Shown: positions 1-4,833 of the stretch, in pieces
Numbering within the stretch: position 1 is the stretch's first letter
Layout: each line of letters begins with the position of its first letter
Source of the DNA: CAMXAS01 sp964442435
GTDB taxonomy: Bacteria > Bacteroidota > Bacteroidia > Bacteroidales > P3
Length of the DNA stretch: 6,085 nt
Direction of reading: 5' to 3'
Assembly: GCA_964442435.1 (NCBI GenBank)
Contig: CAYTZG010000040.1
Span: 1 to 6,085 of the forward strand
Notes under the pieces: generated by a model
Database searches by the model: none
Told to the model about the DNA's origin: nothing
What the model saw: only the letters and a program-made list of their open reading frames with translations
Translations under genes and position numbers: made by a program

Positions 1-16
1 AAAAAGGCCAAACAAC

Positions 17-48
17 AATCCCCGTCCGCAAGACAGCAAACGGGGATT
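17..48 (-). terminator. Hairpin terminator after the cupin gene
   Basis: Positions 17-25 and 40-48 form a perfect 9-bp inverted repeat (AATCCCCGT / ACGGGGATT) with a 14-base loop. Read on the minus strand the hairpin lies just past the cupin stop codon and is followed by a T-rich run ending in TTTTT at the window edge. This fits a Rho-independent terminator for the leftward cupin transcript, although the T tract is interrupted by GG and CC. On the plus strand no T tract follows, so it would not work well for rightward transcription. Confidence 0.65.
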
Positions 49-72
49 CGGACAGACCTAAGCCGCAAGAAC

Positions 73-522
73 TTACCACTTGACCGGCTCATTGAGGATA
101 TGGCCGTCGGCGGCGTCCTCGGCCGTAAACGTGTTGCCACGATACTGTACGCAAAGCATCACGAGCGGGGCTGTGCCGCTGTTGCGCACCGAACGCTTGC
201 CCGCCGGCGCCACACGCACCACGCTGCCCTCGCTTACCGGGAACACCTGACCGTCCACCTGAAACTCACCCGTACCGCCCAAGAAGAAATAGAGCTCCTC
301 ATGCGTCTTGTGTGTATGCAGAAAGCCCGTTTCCGTACCCGGTTGAAACACTTGGAACGAGAATTCGCCGCCCGTGGCCTTCAAGGCCGCGCCGCCGAAC
401 ACCTTGCCCGGTATTTTGACATCGGGTCCCAATTCCAACACATAATCTTTGATGTCGGCCATTTTACCCACATTGATGGCGGTAAAGTTAGCCGCCTCCG
501 CTGTTTTCTGAATCTCTTTCAT
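73..522 (-). CDS. Small single-domain cupin protein
   Basis: This 149-residue protein is a one-domain cupin, a beta-barrel fold that often binds a metal and a small ligand; the substrate cannot be read from sequence. Cupin motif 1 is clear at residues 66-82 (GFLHTHKTHEELYFFLG), with likely metal ligands His69, His71 and Glu75 or Glu76. Motif 2 lies at about 99-116 (VAPAGKRSVRNSG) but lacks the usual histidine, having Ser111 near that place. As I recall, related small bacterial cupins with the VAP-G-R-WRN signature also lack it, so this need not be damage. There is no signal peptide or membrane segment, so it should be cytoplasmic. The ATG at 520-522 is the first good start and sits about 70 bases downstream of a convincing promoter. 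It is divergent from an HxlR regulator, which probably controls it. Isomerase, dioxygenase or simple ligand-binding roles are all possible. Confidence 0.88.
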   Translation of the reverse strand: MKEIQKTAEAANFTAINVGKMADIKDYVLELGPDVKIPGKVFGGAALKATGGEFSFQVFQPGTETGFLHTHKTHEELYFFLGGTGEFQVDGQVFPVSEGSVVRVAPAGKRSVRNSGTAPLVMLCVQYRGNTFTAEDAADGHILNEPVKW

Positions 523-536
523 CGTTCTATTTTTTT

Positions 537-568
537 ATTGGTTATCTCTCTTTTAAACACTACCTTTG
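537..568 (+). promoter_or_regulatory. Promoter of the hxlR-family gene (Bacteroidota type)
   Basis: ATTG (537-540), a 20-base spacer and TACCTTTG (561-568) match the Bacteroidota promoter pattern. Transcription would start near 575 and leave a leader of about 120 bases before the regulator ATG at 693. The -7 box lies inside the inverted repeat at 559-579, so binding there would block this promoter. The predicted start is left of the opposing cupin start, so the first bases of the two transcripts would be complementary. Confidence 0.6.
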
Positions 569-582
569 CAACGGGTAGTTGC
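559..582. promoter_or_regulatory. Candidate operator for the HxlR-family regulator
   Basis: ACTACC (559-564) and GGTAGT (574-579) form a 6-bp inverted repeat with a 9-base spacer. A second overlapping one, GCAAC (568-572) and GTTGC (578-582), has 5-bp arms. The first covers the -7 box of the plus-strand promoter and lies just downstream of the predicted start of the leftward cupin transcript. HxlR-family dimers bind inverted repeats of about this size near their own genes, so autoregulation plus control of the cupin is a reasonable inference. No binding evidence exists here. Confidence 0.45.
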
Positions 583-598
583 TTTCTTTTTGATATTG

Positions 599-630
599 CA
601 AAAATAGAAATGAAAAAATTAACAAACAAT
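599..630 (-). promoter_or_regulatory. Promoter of the cupin gene (Bacteroidota type)
   Basis: Read on the minus strand, ATTG (627-630) is followed after exactly 20 bases by TATTTTTG (599-606). This matches the Bacteroidota -33/-7 promoter pattern of TTTG, 19-21 bases, TAnnTTTG. Transcription would begin a few bases further left, near 594, giving a leader of about 70 bases before the cupin start codon. The promoter fires towards the hxlR promoter at 537-568. Confidence 0.65.
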
Positions 631-692
631 AAGTTACAAACAAGCCATTAGGTTACTTAAACGCCACTTTTGGTTAAAAACAGACATTTATC

Positions 693-1061
693 ATGACAAA
701 AAAAGATGAAAAAAATTCGATTATCGAAATCTGTCCGATTCGGAACGTCGTGGCGCGTTTCGGTAACAAATGGGCATTGTTGCTGATACTCATCATCGAT
801 GAGAACGGCCCGATACGGTTCAACCAGCTGGGCAAACTCATCCCCGACATTTCGGCCAAAGTACTGGCCAATACCCTGCATATCCTCGAAGCCGACGGTC
901 TCGTGAGCCGCACCGTCTTCGCGGAAGTCCCCATCCGCGTGGAGTATGCGCTTACCCCCACCGGACAATCGCTCGTGCCCATCATCCACACGCTTACCGA
1001 TTGGGCGCTACAGCATATGCAGCCCATCCTCAAGCACCGGAAGGCCGCCGAGAAAAAGTAG
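693..1061 (+). CDS. HxlR-family winged-helix transcriptional regulator
   Basis: This 122-residue cytoplasmic DNA-binding protein has the full HxlR pattern: Cys14-Pro15 near the N-terminus, GNKWALLLI (24-32), RFNQL (42-46), IPDISAKVLANTL (50-62, the recognition-helix region), EADGLVSR (66-73), then the wing with EVPIRVEYALT (78-88), and a C-terminal dimerisation helix with Trp104. Length is typical. In this family a cysteine at the position of Cys14 is the redox-sensing residue of Bacillus HypR, and YodB has one at a similar place, so oxidant or electrophile sensing is possible. The ATG at 693 has no Shine-Dalgarno sequence, as is normal in Bacteroidota. The gene is divergent from the cupin and probably represses both through the inverted repeat at 559-579. 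Its 3' end is 3 bases from that of the convergent tatD-like gene. The family call is secure; the inducer is unknown. Confidence 0.93.
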   Translation: MTKKDEKNSIIEICPIRNVVARFGNKWALLLILIIDENGPIRFNQLGKLIPDISAKVLANTLHILEADGLVSRTVFAEVPIRVEYALTPTGQSLVPIIHTLTDWALQHMQPILKHRKAAEKK

Positions 1062-1064
1062 CCC

Positions 1065-2000
1065 CTACAACCCGAACAGTTTTACGGCGTTGCGGGTGGT
1101 GACGGAAGCCACGTGCTCGACGGAGCAACCTTTGATGTCGGCCAGTTTCTGCCCGATGAGCGGGATATAACGGCTCTCGTTGGGCTGGCCGCGGAAAGGA
1201 TGCGGCGCCAGATAGGGCGCGTCGGTCTCCAGCACGATATGCTGCAAGTCCACTTCGGCCACGGTCTCGGCCAAATGCGCGTTCTTGAACGTCAATACGC
1301 CGCCTATGCCCAGATGAAAGCCGAGGTCGATGGCGCGGCGGGCCTGCTCCACGCTGCCGCCGAAACAATGGAACACGCCGCGCAGCCGGCCGTCCTGCTC
1401 CTCTTTCAATATCTTGCAGGCCTCCTCAAAGGCCGAACGGATGTGCAACACCAGCGGCAAATCGTATTCACGCGCCCACCTGATTTGCCGGCGGAAGGCC
1501 GCCACCTGCTGGGCCTCGTAACTGCGGTCGTGATAGAAATCCAAACCGATTTCACCGATGCCCACATAGCGGACGTCCGGCGCTTTCTTCCCCGCCGCCT
1601 CCGCGTCCGCCACTGCCGGCCATACGCTCGCCAACCCGCATTCCAAAATGGTTTCCATCAATTCAAGCTCAACCTCGTAGTTGTCGAACACCTCGGTCGG
1701 ATGCAGGCCGATGGTGGCGAACACGCCGCCCGGATGCTCGGCGCAGAAACGCGCGATGGGCGCAATCGACTGACGGTCCACGCCGCCCTGTATCATGCGC
1801 GTCACGCCGGCGTCCACCGCCCGCTGCCAGCAGGCCTGCCGCTCCTCCCGCGTGGGCAGGTCGTAGTGATGCGTATGGGTATCGACCCACCGGGCGGCGT
1901 ATTGGGCCGAGGAAGCCTCCACCGACTGCGGCCAGGCGGCCTGATTCGCTTCCTGCGTGCGCTCCAACGTCAAAATCTGTTTGCTGTCTATCGTCTCCAT
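1065..2000 (-). CDS. tatD: TatD-family metal-dependent hydrolase / DNase
   Basis: TatD-family enzymes are cytoplasmic metal-dependent nucleases with a TIM-barrel fold, linked to 3'-5' DNA/RNA degradation and repair. From the ATG at 1998-2000 the protein has 311 residues. Visible metal-site motifs are DTHTH (40-44, His42 and His44), GLHPTE (98-103), GEIGLD (149-154, Glu150), LHIR (185-188, His186), FHCFGG (210-215, His211) and LETDAPYLAP (257-266, Asp260). The family usually starts just before DTHxH, so about 38 extra N-terminal residues, rich in Gln, Glu and Ala, are unusual; so is a loop near 129-145 (AVADAEAAGKK). A TTG at 2048 could lengthen it by 16 residues but lies inside the putative -7 box, so I prefer the ATG. 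It stands alone on the minus strand, divergent from the TPR-ribH unit. Which TatD paralogue (TatD, YcfH, YjjV) it matches cannot be told. Confidence 0.93.
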   Translation of the reverse strand: METIDSKQILTLERTQEANQAAWPQSVEASSAQYAARWVDTHTHHYDLPTREERQACWQRAVDAGVTRMIQGGVDRQSIAPIARFCAEHPGGVFATIGLHPTEVFDNYEVELELMETILECGLASVWPAVADAEAAGKKAPDVRYVGIGEIGLDFYHDRSYEAQQVAAFRRQIRWAREYDLPLVLHIRSAFEEACKILKEEQDGRLRGVFHCFGGSVEQARRAIDLGFHLGIGGVLTFKNAHLAETVAEVDLQHIVLETDAPYLAPHPFRGQPNESRYIPLIGQKLADIKGCSVEHVASVTTRNAVKLFGL

Positions 2001-2045
2001 CTCCAATGCTTTAACGGGCGGGGGCCTATGCCCCTTAAACCCTCT

Positions 2046-2053
2046 CAAAAATA
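2046..2053 (-). promoter_or_regulatory. Possible -7 box of the tatD promoter
   Basis: On the minus strand these bases read TATTTTTG, identical to the cupin -7 box and a match to TAnnTTTG. No convincing TTG-type -33 box is found 19-21 bases upstream, so the call is weaker than for the cupin. Transcription would start near 2040, giving about a 40-base leader before the ATG at 2000; that leader can fold into a hairpin (GGGGC at 2021-2025 with GCCCC at 2030-2034). Confidence 0.35.
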
Positions 2054-2095
2054 GTAAAAATATTCCATAGGCTTCCTACACTCGTTTTTTTTTGT

Positions 2096-2103
2096 TACCT
2101 TTG
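2096..2103 (+). promoter_or_regulatory. -7 box of the TPR-ribH promoter
   Basis: TACCTTTG matches the Bacteroidota -7 consensus and lies 21 bases before the ATG at 2125, leaving a short leader of about 15 bases. The expected -33 position (near 2072-2075) reads CTTC, a poor match. A run of nine T (2085-2093) fills most of the spacer. This is the only promoter candidate for the three genes from 2125 to 4381. Confidence 0.5.
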
Positions 2104-2124
2104 CGCCCTAATACATAAACGGCT

Positions 2125-2817
2125 ATGGCTAACAACATGGAAGAAAAGAACCCCGTGGAAGGCGTTGAAAACGTCCTGTCCAAGACGGAAATGTTTTTCG
2201 AGAAGAACCAGAAACTGATTTTATACATCTGCATCGGCATCATCGTATTGGTGGGCGGTTATTTCGCCGTCCGTTACCTGTATGTGGAACCCCGTCAGAA
2301 AGAAGCGGCGGCCGAAATCTTCCACGCCGAACGTTATTTCGAGGCCGACTCGTTGCAGGTGGCCTTGAACGGCAACGGCGCGCACCTCGGCTTCCTTGAC
2401 ATCATCGACCAGTACGGCATGACCGCGACGGCCAACGTGGCGCGTTACTATGCCGGTATGGCCTATCTGCGCGGCGGTCAGTTCGAAGAGGCCATCGCCC
2501 AACTCAAGAAATTCAACGCCAAGAAAGACCCCATTCTGTACACACTCTCCAAACAATCCATAGGCGACGCCTATCTGGAACTGGGTCAGGATGCGGAAGC
2601 GCTCAAATACTACAAGCAGGCGGCCGGCAAATACCGTAACGCCCAAACCACGCCCATGGCGATGCTGAGAGCCGCTTTCGTATGCGAAAAACTCGGCGAC
2701 TACAAGCAGGCGCTCTCCTATTACCAATCGCTGCGCAACGACTTCCCGCAATCGCAGGAAGCGGCCGAATGCGACAAATACATCGCGCGTGCGGAAGCCC
2801 GCATGAACGCCCGCTAA
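2125..2817 (+). CDS. Membrane-anchored tetratricopeptide-repeat protein
   Basis: This 230-residue protein has a charged cytoplasmic N-terminus (1-30), one hydrophobic segment at about 31-53 (LILYICIGIIVLVGGYFAVRYLY) and a TPR-rich remainder. Helical repeat pairs are visible at about 103-136 (ARYYAGMAYLRGGQFEEAIAQLKKF), 141-174 (GDAYLELGQDAEALKYYKQA) and 178-211 (AAFVCEKLGDYKQALSYYQSL). The segment is followed by Arg and lacks a cleavage site, so it looks like a signal anchor with TPRs outside the cytoplasm. The layout resembles YfgM, an ancillary protein of the SecYEG translocon and periplasmic chaperone network, which also has one anchor and similar TPRs; that equivalence is an inference. 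The start at 2125 fits the promoter spacing; Met5 is an alternative. Only 3 bases separate it from ribH, so the two are probably co-transcribed, an arrangement I recall from other Bacteroidota. Confidence 0.88.
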   Translation: MANNMEEKNPVEGVENVLSKTEMFFEKNQKLILYICIGIIVLVGGYFAVRYLYVEPRQKEAAAEIFHAERYFEADSLQVALNGNGAHLGFLDIIDQYGMTATANVARYYAGMAYLRGGQFEEAIAQLKKFNAKKDPILYTLSKQSIGDAYLELGQDAEALKYYKQAAGKYRNAQTTPMAMLRAAFVCEKLGDYKQALSYYQSLRNDFPQSQEAAECDKYIARAEARMNAR

Positions 2818-2820
2818 TCC

Positions 2821-3318
2821 ATGGCCACCGCCCTGCATCCGCTTTCGGTTTACGAACCGGATACCGTTCCCTCGGCCGCGCCCTACCGCTTCGCCGTGGT
2901 CGTTTCCGAATGGAATACGGCCATTACGAATGCTTTGGCGCAAGGCTGCGTGGATACGTTGGCCAAACACGGTGCCCGAAACATCGAGGTCTTTCATGTG
3001 CCGGGCAGTTTCGAACTGTCGTCGGCCGCGGGCAAGTTAGCCACCCGCAAGGCGTTTGACGCCATCATCTGCTTAGGCTGCGTCATCCAAGGGGAAACCC
3101 GGCATTTCGACTTTATCTGCGAGGCGGTCGCCAACGGCCTGACCCAAGTGGGGGTTCAGTTCCAACTTCCGGTTATTTTCGGCGTGCTGACAACGCAGAA
3201 TCAGGCGCAGGCCGAAGCCCGGGCCGGCGGCGCGTTGGGCAACAAAGGCGTGGAAGCCGCCGTTACCGCCATCAAGATGGCCGCTTTCTTTGAAAAGGCC
3301 GATACGCTGAACGCGTAG
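2821..3318 (+). CDS. ribH: 6,7-dimethyl-8-ribityllumazine synthase
   Basis: RibH condenses 5-amino-6-ribitylaminouracil with 3,4-dihydroxy-2-butanone 4-phosphate to lumazine, the penultimate step of riboflavin synthesis, in the cytoplasm. The 165-residue length is normal. Family motifs are in order: SEWN (29-32, with Trp31 in the aromatic substrate-stacking position), VPGSFEL (60-66), GCVIQGETRHFDFICEAV (86-103, His95 being the likely general base), PVIFGVLTT (117-125), the phosphate-binding Arg134 in AEARAG, and GNKGVEAA (140-147). The first 20 residues are a variable tail. In the icosahedral enzyme such subunits form pentamers or 60-mers; which applies here cannot be told. No other riboflavin genes are in the window, so ribH is separated from them and instead travels with the TPR gene and probably fmt. 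All key residues are present, so it should be active. Confidence 0.97.
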   Translation: MATALHPLSVYEPDTVPSAAPYRFAVVVSEWNTAITNALAQGCVDTLAKHGARNIEVFHVPGSFELSSAAGKLATRKAFDAIICLGCVIQGETRHFDFICEAVANGLTQVGVQFQLPVIFGVLTTQNQAQAEARAGGALGNKGVEAAVTAIKMAAFFEKADTLNA

Positions 3319-3349
3319 CGGTGGAATTGCCTACTTATTATTATAGGAT

Positions 3350-4381
3350 ATGATGTCTGAATCCGATAGGACGGCCAAGGCCGCCTCCCCCCGTATCGTC
3401 TTTATGGGTACGCCCGAATTCGCCTGCTACTGCCTGCAATCGCTCTGCGAAGCGGGCTTGCCGGTGTGCGCCGTCGTCACGGTGCCCGACAAGCCCATCG
3501 GCCGCGGCCGCAAGGTGCAGGCCTCGCCGGTAAAGACGTATGCCGAAGCGCAGGGGCTGCCCGTCCTGCAACCGGAAAGACTCAAAGACCCCGCCTTCCT
3601 GACGGCCTTGGCCGCCTATGAGGCCGACCTGTTCATTGTGGTGGCGTTCCGTATGCTGCCCAAGGAAGTGTGGCGGATGCCGCCGCTGGGCACGTTCAAC
3701 CTGCACGCCTCGCTCCTGCCGCGTTACCGTGGCGCCGCCCCCATCCAACGCGCCATCTGGAACGGCGAAACCGAAACCGGCATCACGACCTTCCTGTTGG
3801 ACGAACACATGGACACCGGCGCGCTGTTGATGCAGGAACGCATCGCCATTACGCCCGACGACAACGCCGGCAGCCTGCACGACAAGCTGATGACGGCCGG
3901 CGGCCCCATGGTCGTGGCCACCGCCCGCGGCCTGTTGGCCGGCACCCTGAGCGGACGCCCCCAAACGGACGCCACGGCAGACGCCCTGCCCGTCGCGCCC
4001 AAAATCTTCAAGGAAGACTGCTATCTCGACTGGCGTCTTCCGGCCGAAAAACTCCTGTTGCAGGTGCGCGCCCTGAGCCCTTACCCCGCCGCCATCGCGC
4101 TGTTTTCCGACCCCGAAAGCGGCCTTTCCATCCCTTTCAAAATCTTTGAGGTAAAAAAAACTAACAATTTACTAACAAGTTATCAACAGGGACAATTTTT
4201 TACGGACGGCCGTCATTTTCTGAATATTGCGTGCGGAAACGGCGAATGCATCTCAATAGACACGATACAAATGCCTGGTAAAAAGACACTTACGATAGAA
4301 GAATTTTTGAGGGGCTTCCGGTTCCCGGGAACGGGCCGTTTCATTTTTCCGCCCGAAGCCGACCGCCAAACCGCCCGTTAG
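3350..4381 (+). CDS. fmt: Methionyl-tRNA formyltransferase
   Basis: Fmt formylates Met-tRNA(fMet) using 10-formyltetrahydrofolate, preparing the initiator tRNA. The 343-residue protein has an N-terminal formyltransferase domain (about 14-215) with FMGTPEFA (18-25), VVAFRMLP (97-104), FNLHASLLPRYRGAAPIQ (116-133) and MDTGALL (154-160). The catalytic trio is Asn117, His119 and Asp155. The C-terminal tRNA-binding domain (about 220-328) includes IFKEDCYLDW, the ALSPYPAAIA motif and LTIEEFLRGFRFP. Roughly 20 residues follow the usual end, making it slightly long. Two adjacent ATGs (3350, 3353) are possible starts; AGGA at 3345-3348 is too close to either to decide. It follows ribH by 31 bases with no promoter visible, so it is probably read from the same transcript. 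A sharply AT-rich stretch at 4150-4205, including eight A in a row, interrupts otherwise GC-rich coding DNA. Confidence 0.97.
   Translation: MMSESDRTAKAASPRIVFMGTPEFACYCLQSLCEAGLPVCAVVTVPDKPIGRGRKVQASPVKTYAEAQGLPVLQPERLKDPAFLTALAAYEADLFIVVAFRMLPKEVWRMPPLGTFNLHASLLPRYRGAAPIQRAIWNGETETGITTFLLDEHMDTGALLMQERIAITPDDNAGSLHDKLMTAGGPMVVATARGLLAGTLSGRPQTDATADALPVAPKIFKEDCYLDWRLPAEKLLLQVRALSPYPAAIALFSDPESGLSIPFKIFEVKKTNNLLTSYQQGQFFTDGRHFLNIACGNGECISIDTIQMPGKKTLTIEEFLRGFRFPGTGRFIFPPEADRQTAR
4153..4182 (+). repeat. A8 tract and imperfect 11-bp tandem repeat inside fmt
   Basis: Eight A (4153-4160) are followed by two adjacent 11-base units, CTAACAATTTA (4161-4171) and CTAACAAGTTA (4172-4182), differing at one base. 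They encode the linker-like stretch KKTNNLLTSY at about residues 269-278 of Fmt. Composition is much more AT-rich than the flanking gene. The unit length is not a multiple of three, so copy-number change would shift the frame. It may be no more than a tolerant surface loop. Confidence 0.55.
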
Positions 4382-4405
4382 AGGCCGATTCCGCCGCGAG
4401 GGGTG

Positions 4406-4436
4406 CTTGTTTATAACGAAATTACTTGTAACTTTG
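4406..4436 (+). promoter_or_regulatory. Promoter of the HU gene (Bacteroidota type)
   Basis: CTTG (4406-4409), a 19-base spacer and TAACTTTG (4429-4436) match the Bacteroidota -33/-7 pattern. Transcription would start at about 4441-4444, giving an A/T-rich leader of nearly 60 bases without a Shine-Dalgarno sequence, common for strongly expressed genes of this phylum. A palindrome (4446-4455) lies at or just after the predicted start. Confidence 0.7.
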
Positions 4437-4440
4437 CATT

Positions 4441-4460
4441 GTGAGTGTTGCAACAGACAC
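4441..4460. promoter_or_regulatory. Palindrome at the HU transcription start
   Basis: TGTTGCAACA (4446-4455) is a perfect 10-bp palindrome. With two mismatched positions per side it extends to 20 bp, GTG at 4441-4443 matching CAC at 4458-4460. It sits directly after the -7 box, where a bound protein would block transcription. It could be an operator or a chance palindrome in the leader; nothing in the sequence names the factor. Confidence 0.4.
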
Positions 4461-4500
4461 TTTTAAAAAACATTAATCAACCTTATAAAACTTTTCAACC

Positions 4501-4773
4501 ATGAACAAAGCAGAATTGATCGATGCGATGGCTGCCAAAGCCAAATTGTCGAAAGCTGACAGCAAGAAAGCCCTGGACGCTTTCACCGCTACGTTGGCCG
4601 ATGCCCTGAAAAAAGGCGACCGTATCTCTCTGATCGGTTTCGGTTCTTTCAGCGTTAGCAAACGTGCCGCCCGCAAAGGCCGCAACCCGCGTACCGGCAA
4701 GGAAATCAAAATCGCTGCCAAGAAGGTCATCAAATTCAAGGCTGGCGCCGGTCTGACGAAACACGTAAAATAA
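4501..4773 (+). CDS. hup: HU-family nucleoid DNA-binding protein
   Basis: HU dimers bend and compact DNA and help replication, repair and regulation. The 90-residue length is exactly that of the family. Diagnostic parts are the N-terminal helices (MNKAELIDAMAAKAKLSKADSKKALDAF), the turn IGFGSFSV (45-52), the DNA-gripping beta arm RAARKGRNPRTGKEI (55-69) with the intercalating Pro63, and the closing KFKAGAGLTKHVK (78-90). The RNP arm and lack of IHF-specific features favour HU over IHF, though HU and IHF subunits of this phylum can be hard to separate. Codons use more T-ending forms (GCT, CGT, GGT) than neighbours, as expected for strong expression. It has its own promoter (4406-4436) and a strong terminator (4793-4827), so it is probably a single-gene unit. 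Confidence 0.97.
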   Translation: MNKAELIDAMAAKAKLSKADSKKALDAFTATLADALKKGDRISLIGFGSFSVSKRAARKGRNPRTGKEIKIAAKKVIKFKAGAGLTKHVK

Positions 4774-4792
4774 TCAACGTAGTTTCTATGTG

Positions 4793-4827
4793 AAAAAGGA
4801 GGCGTCGCAACGGCGTCTCCTTTTTTT
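4793..4827 (+). terminator. Strong Rho-independent terminator after the HU gene
   Basis: Positions 4793-4807 pair with 4811-4825 over 15 bp, including two G-U pairs, around a CAA loop. The GC-rich core is followed by seven T (4821-4827). The hairpin begins 19 bases after the HU stop and the T tract ends only six bases before the next ATG at 4834, so there is no room for a promoter between terminator and the trmH-like gene. Confidence 0.9.
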
Positions 4828-4833
4828 ATTGCC

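Noticed and set aside
100..651. 183-residue open frame on the plus strand over the cupin and its promoter region
   Set aside because: It covers the cupin in antisense and then runs through both promoters; the protein is Arg/His-rich and featureless.
630..659. TAAGT/ACTTA inverted repeat and GTTAC direct repeats in the hxlR leader
   Set aside because: Arms of only 5 bp separated by 20 bases in AT-rich DNA are expected by chance.
2001..2048. TTG start for tatD adding 16 residues
   Set aside because: The TTG is within the putative -7 box, so it would lie upstream of the transcript start. The added residues (RGFKGHRPPP...) look like translated leader.
1113..2054. 313-residue open frame on the plus strand opposite tatD
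   Set aside because: It is fully antisense to a gene with all TatD motifs, has low-complexity composition rich in Arg, His, Leu and Gln, and shows no recognisable domain. GC-rich coding DNA often leaves such antisense frames open.
2221..2997. 258-residue open frame on the minus strand across the TPR gene and ribH
   Set aside because: It spans two clear genes in opposite orientation, and its protein shows no family features.
3670..4149. 159-residue open frame on the plus strand within fmt
   Set aside because: It is an out-of-frame reading of the catalytic domain of fmt, very rich in Arg and Pro, without any family match.
4180..4188. TTATCAACA, one mismatch from the DnaA box TTATCCACA
   Set aside because: A single site inside fmt, with no cluster and no origin-type gene nearby; it is likely chance in an AT-rich patch.
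4780..4787. TAGTTTCT as a promoter -7 box for trmH
   Set aside because: Two mismatches to TAnnTTTG, no -33 box, and it would have to read through the terminator.
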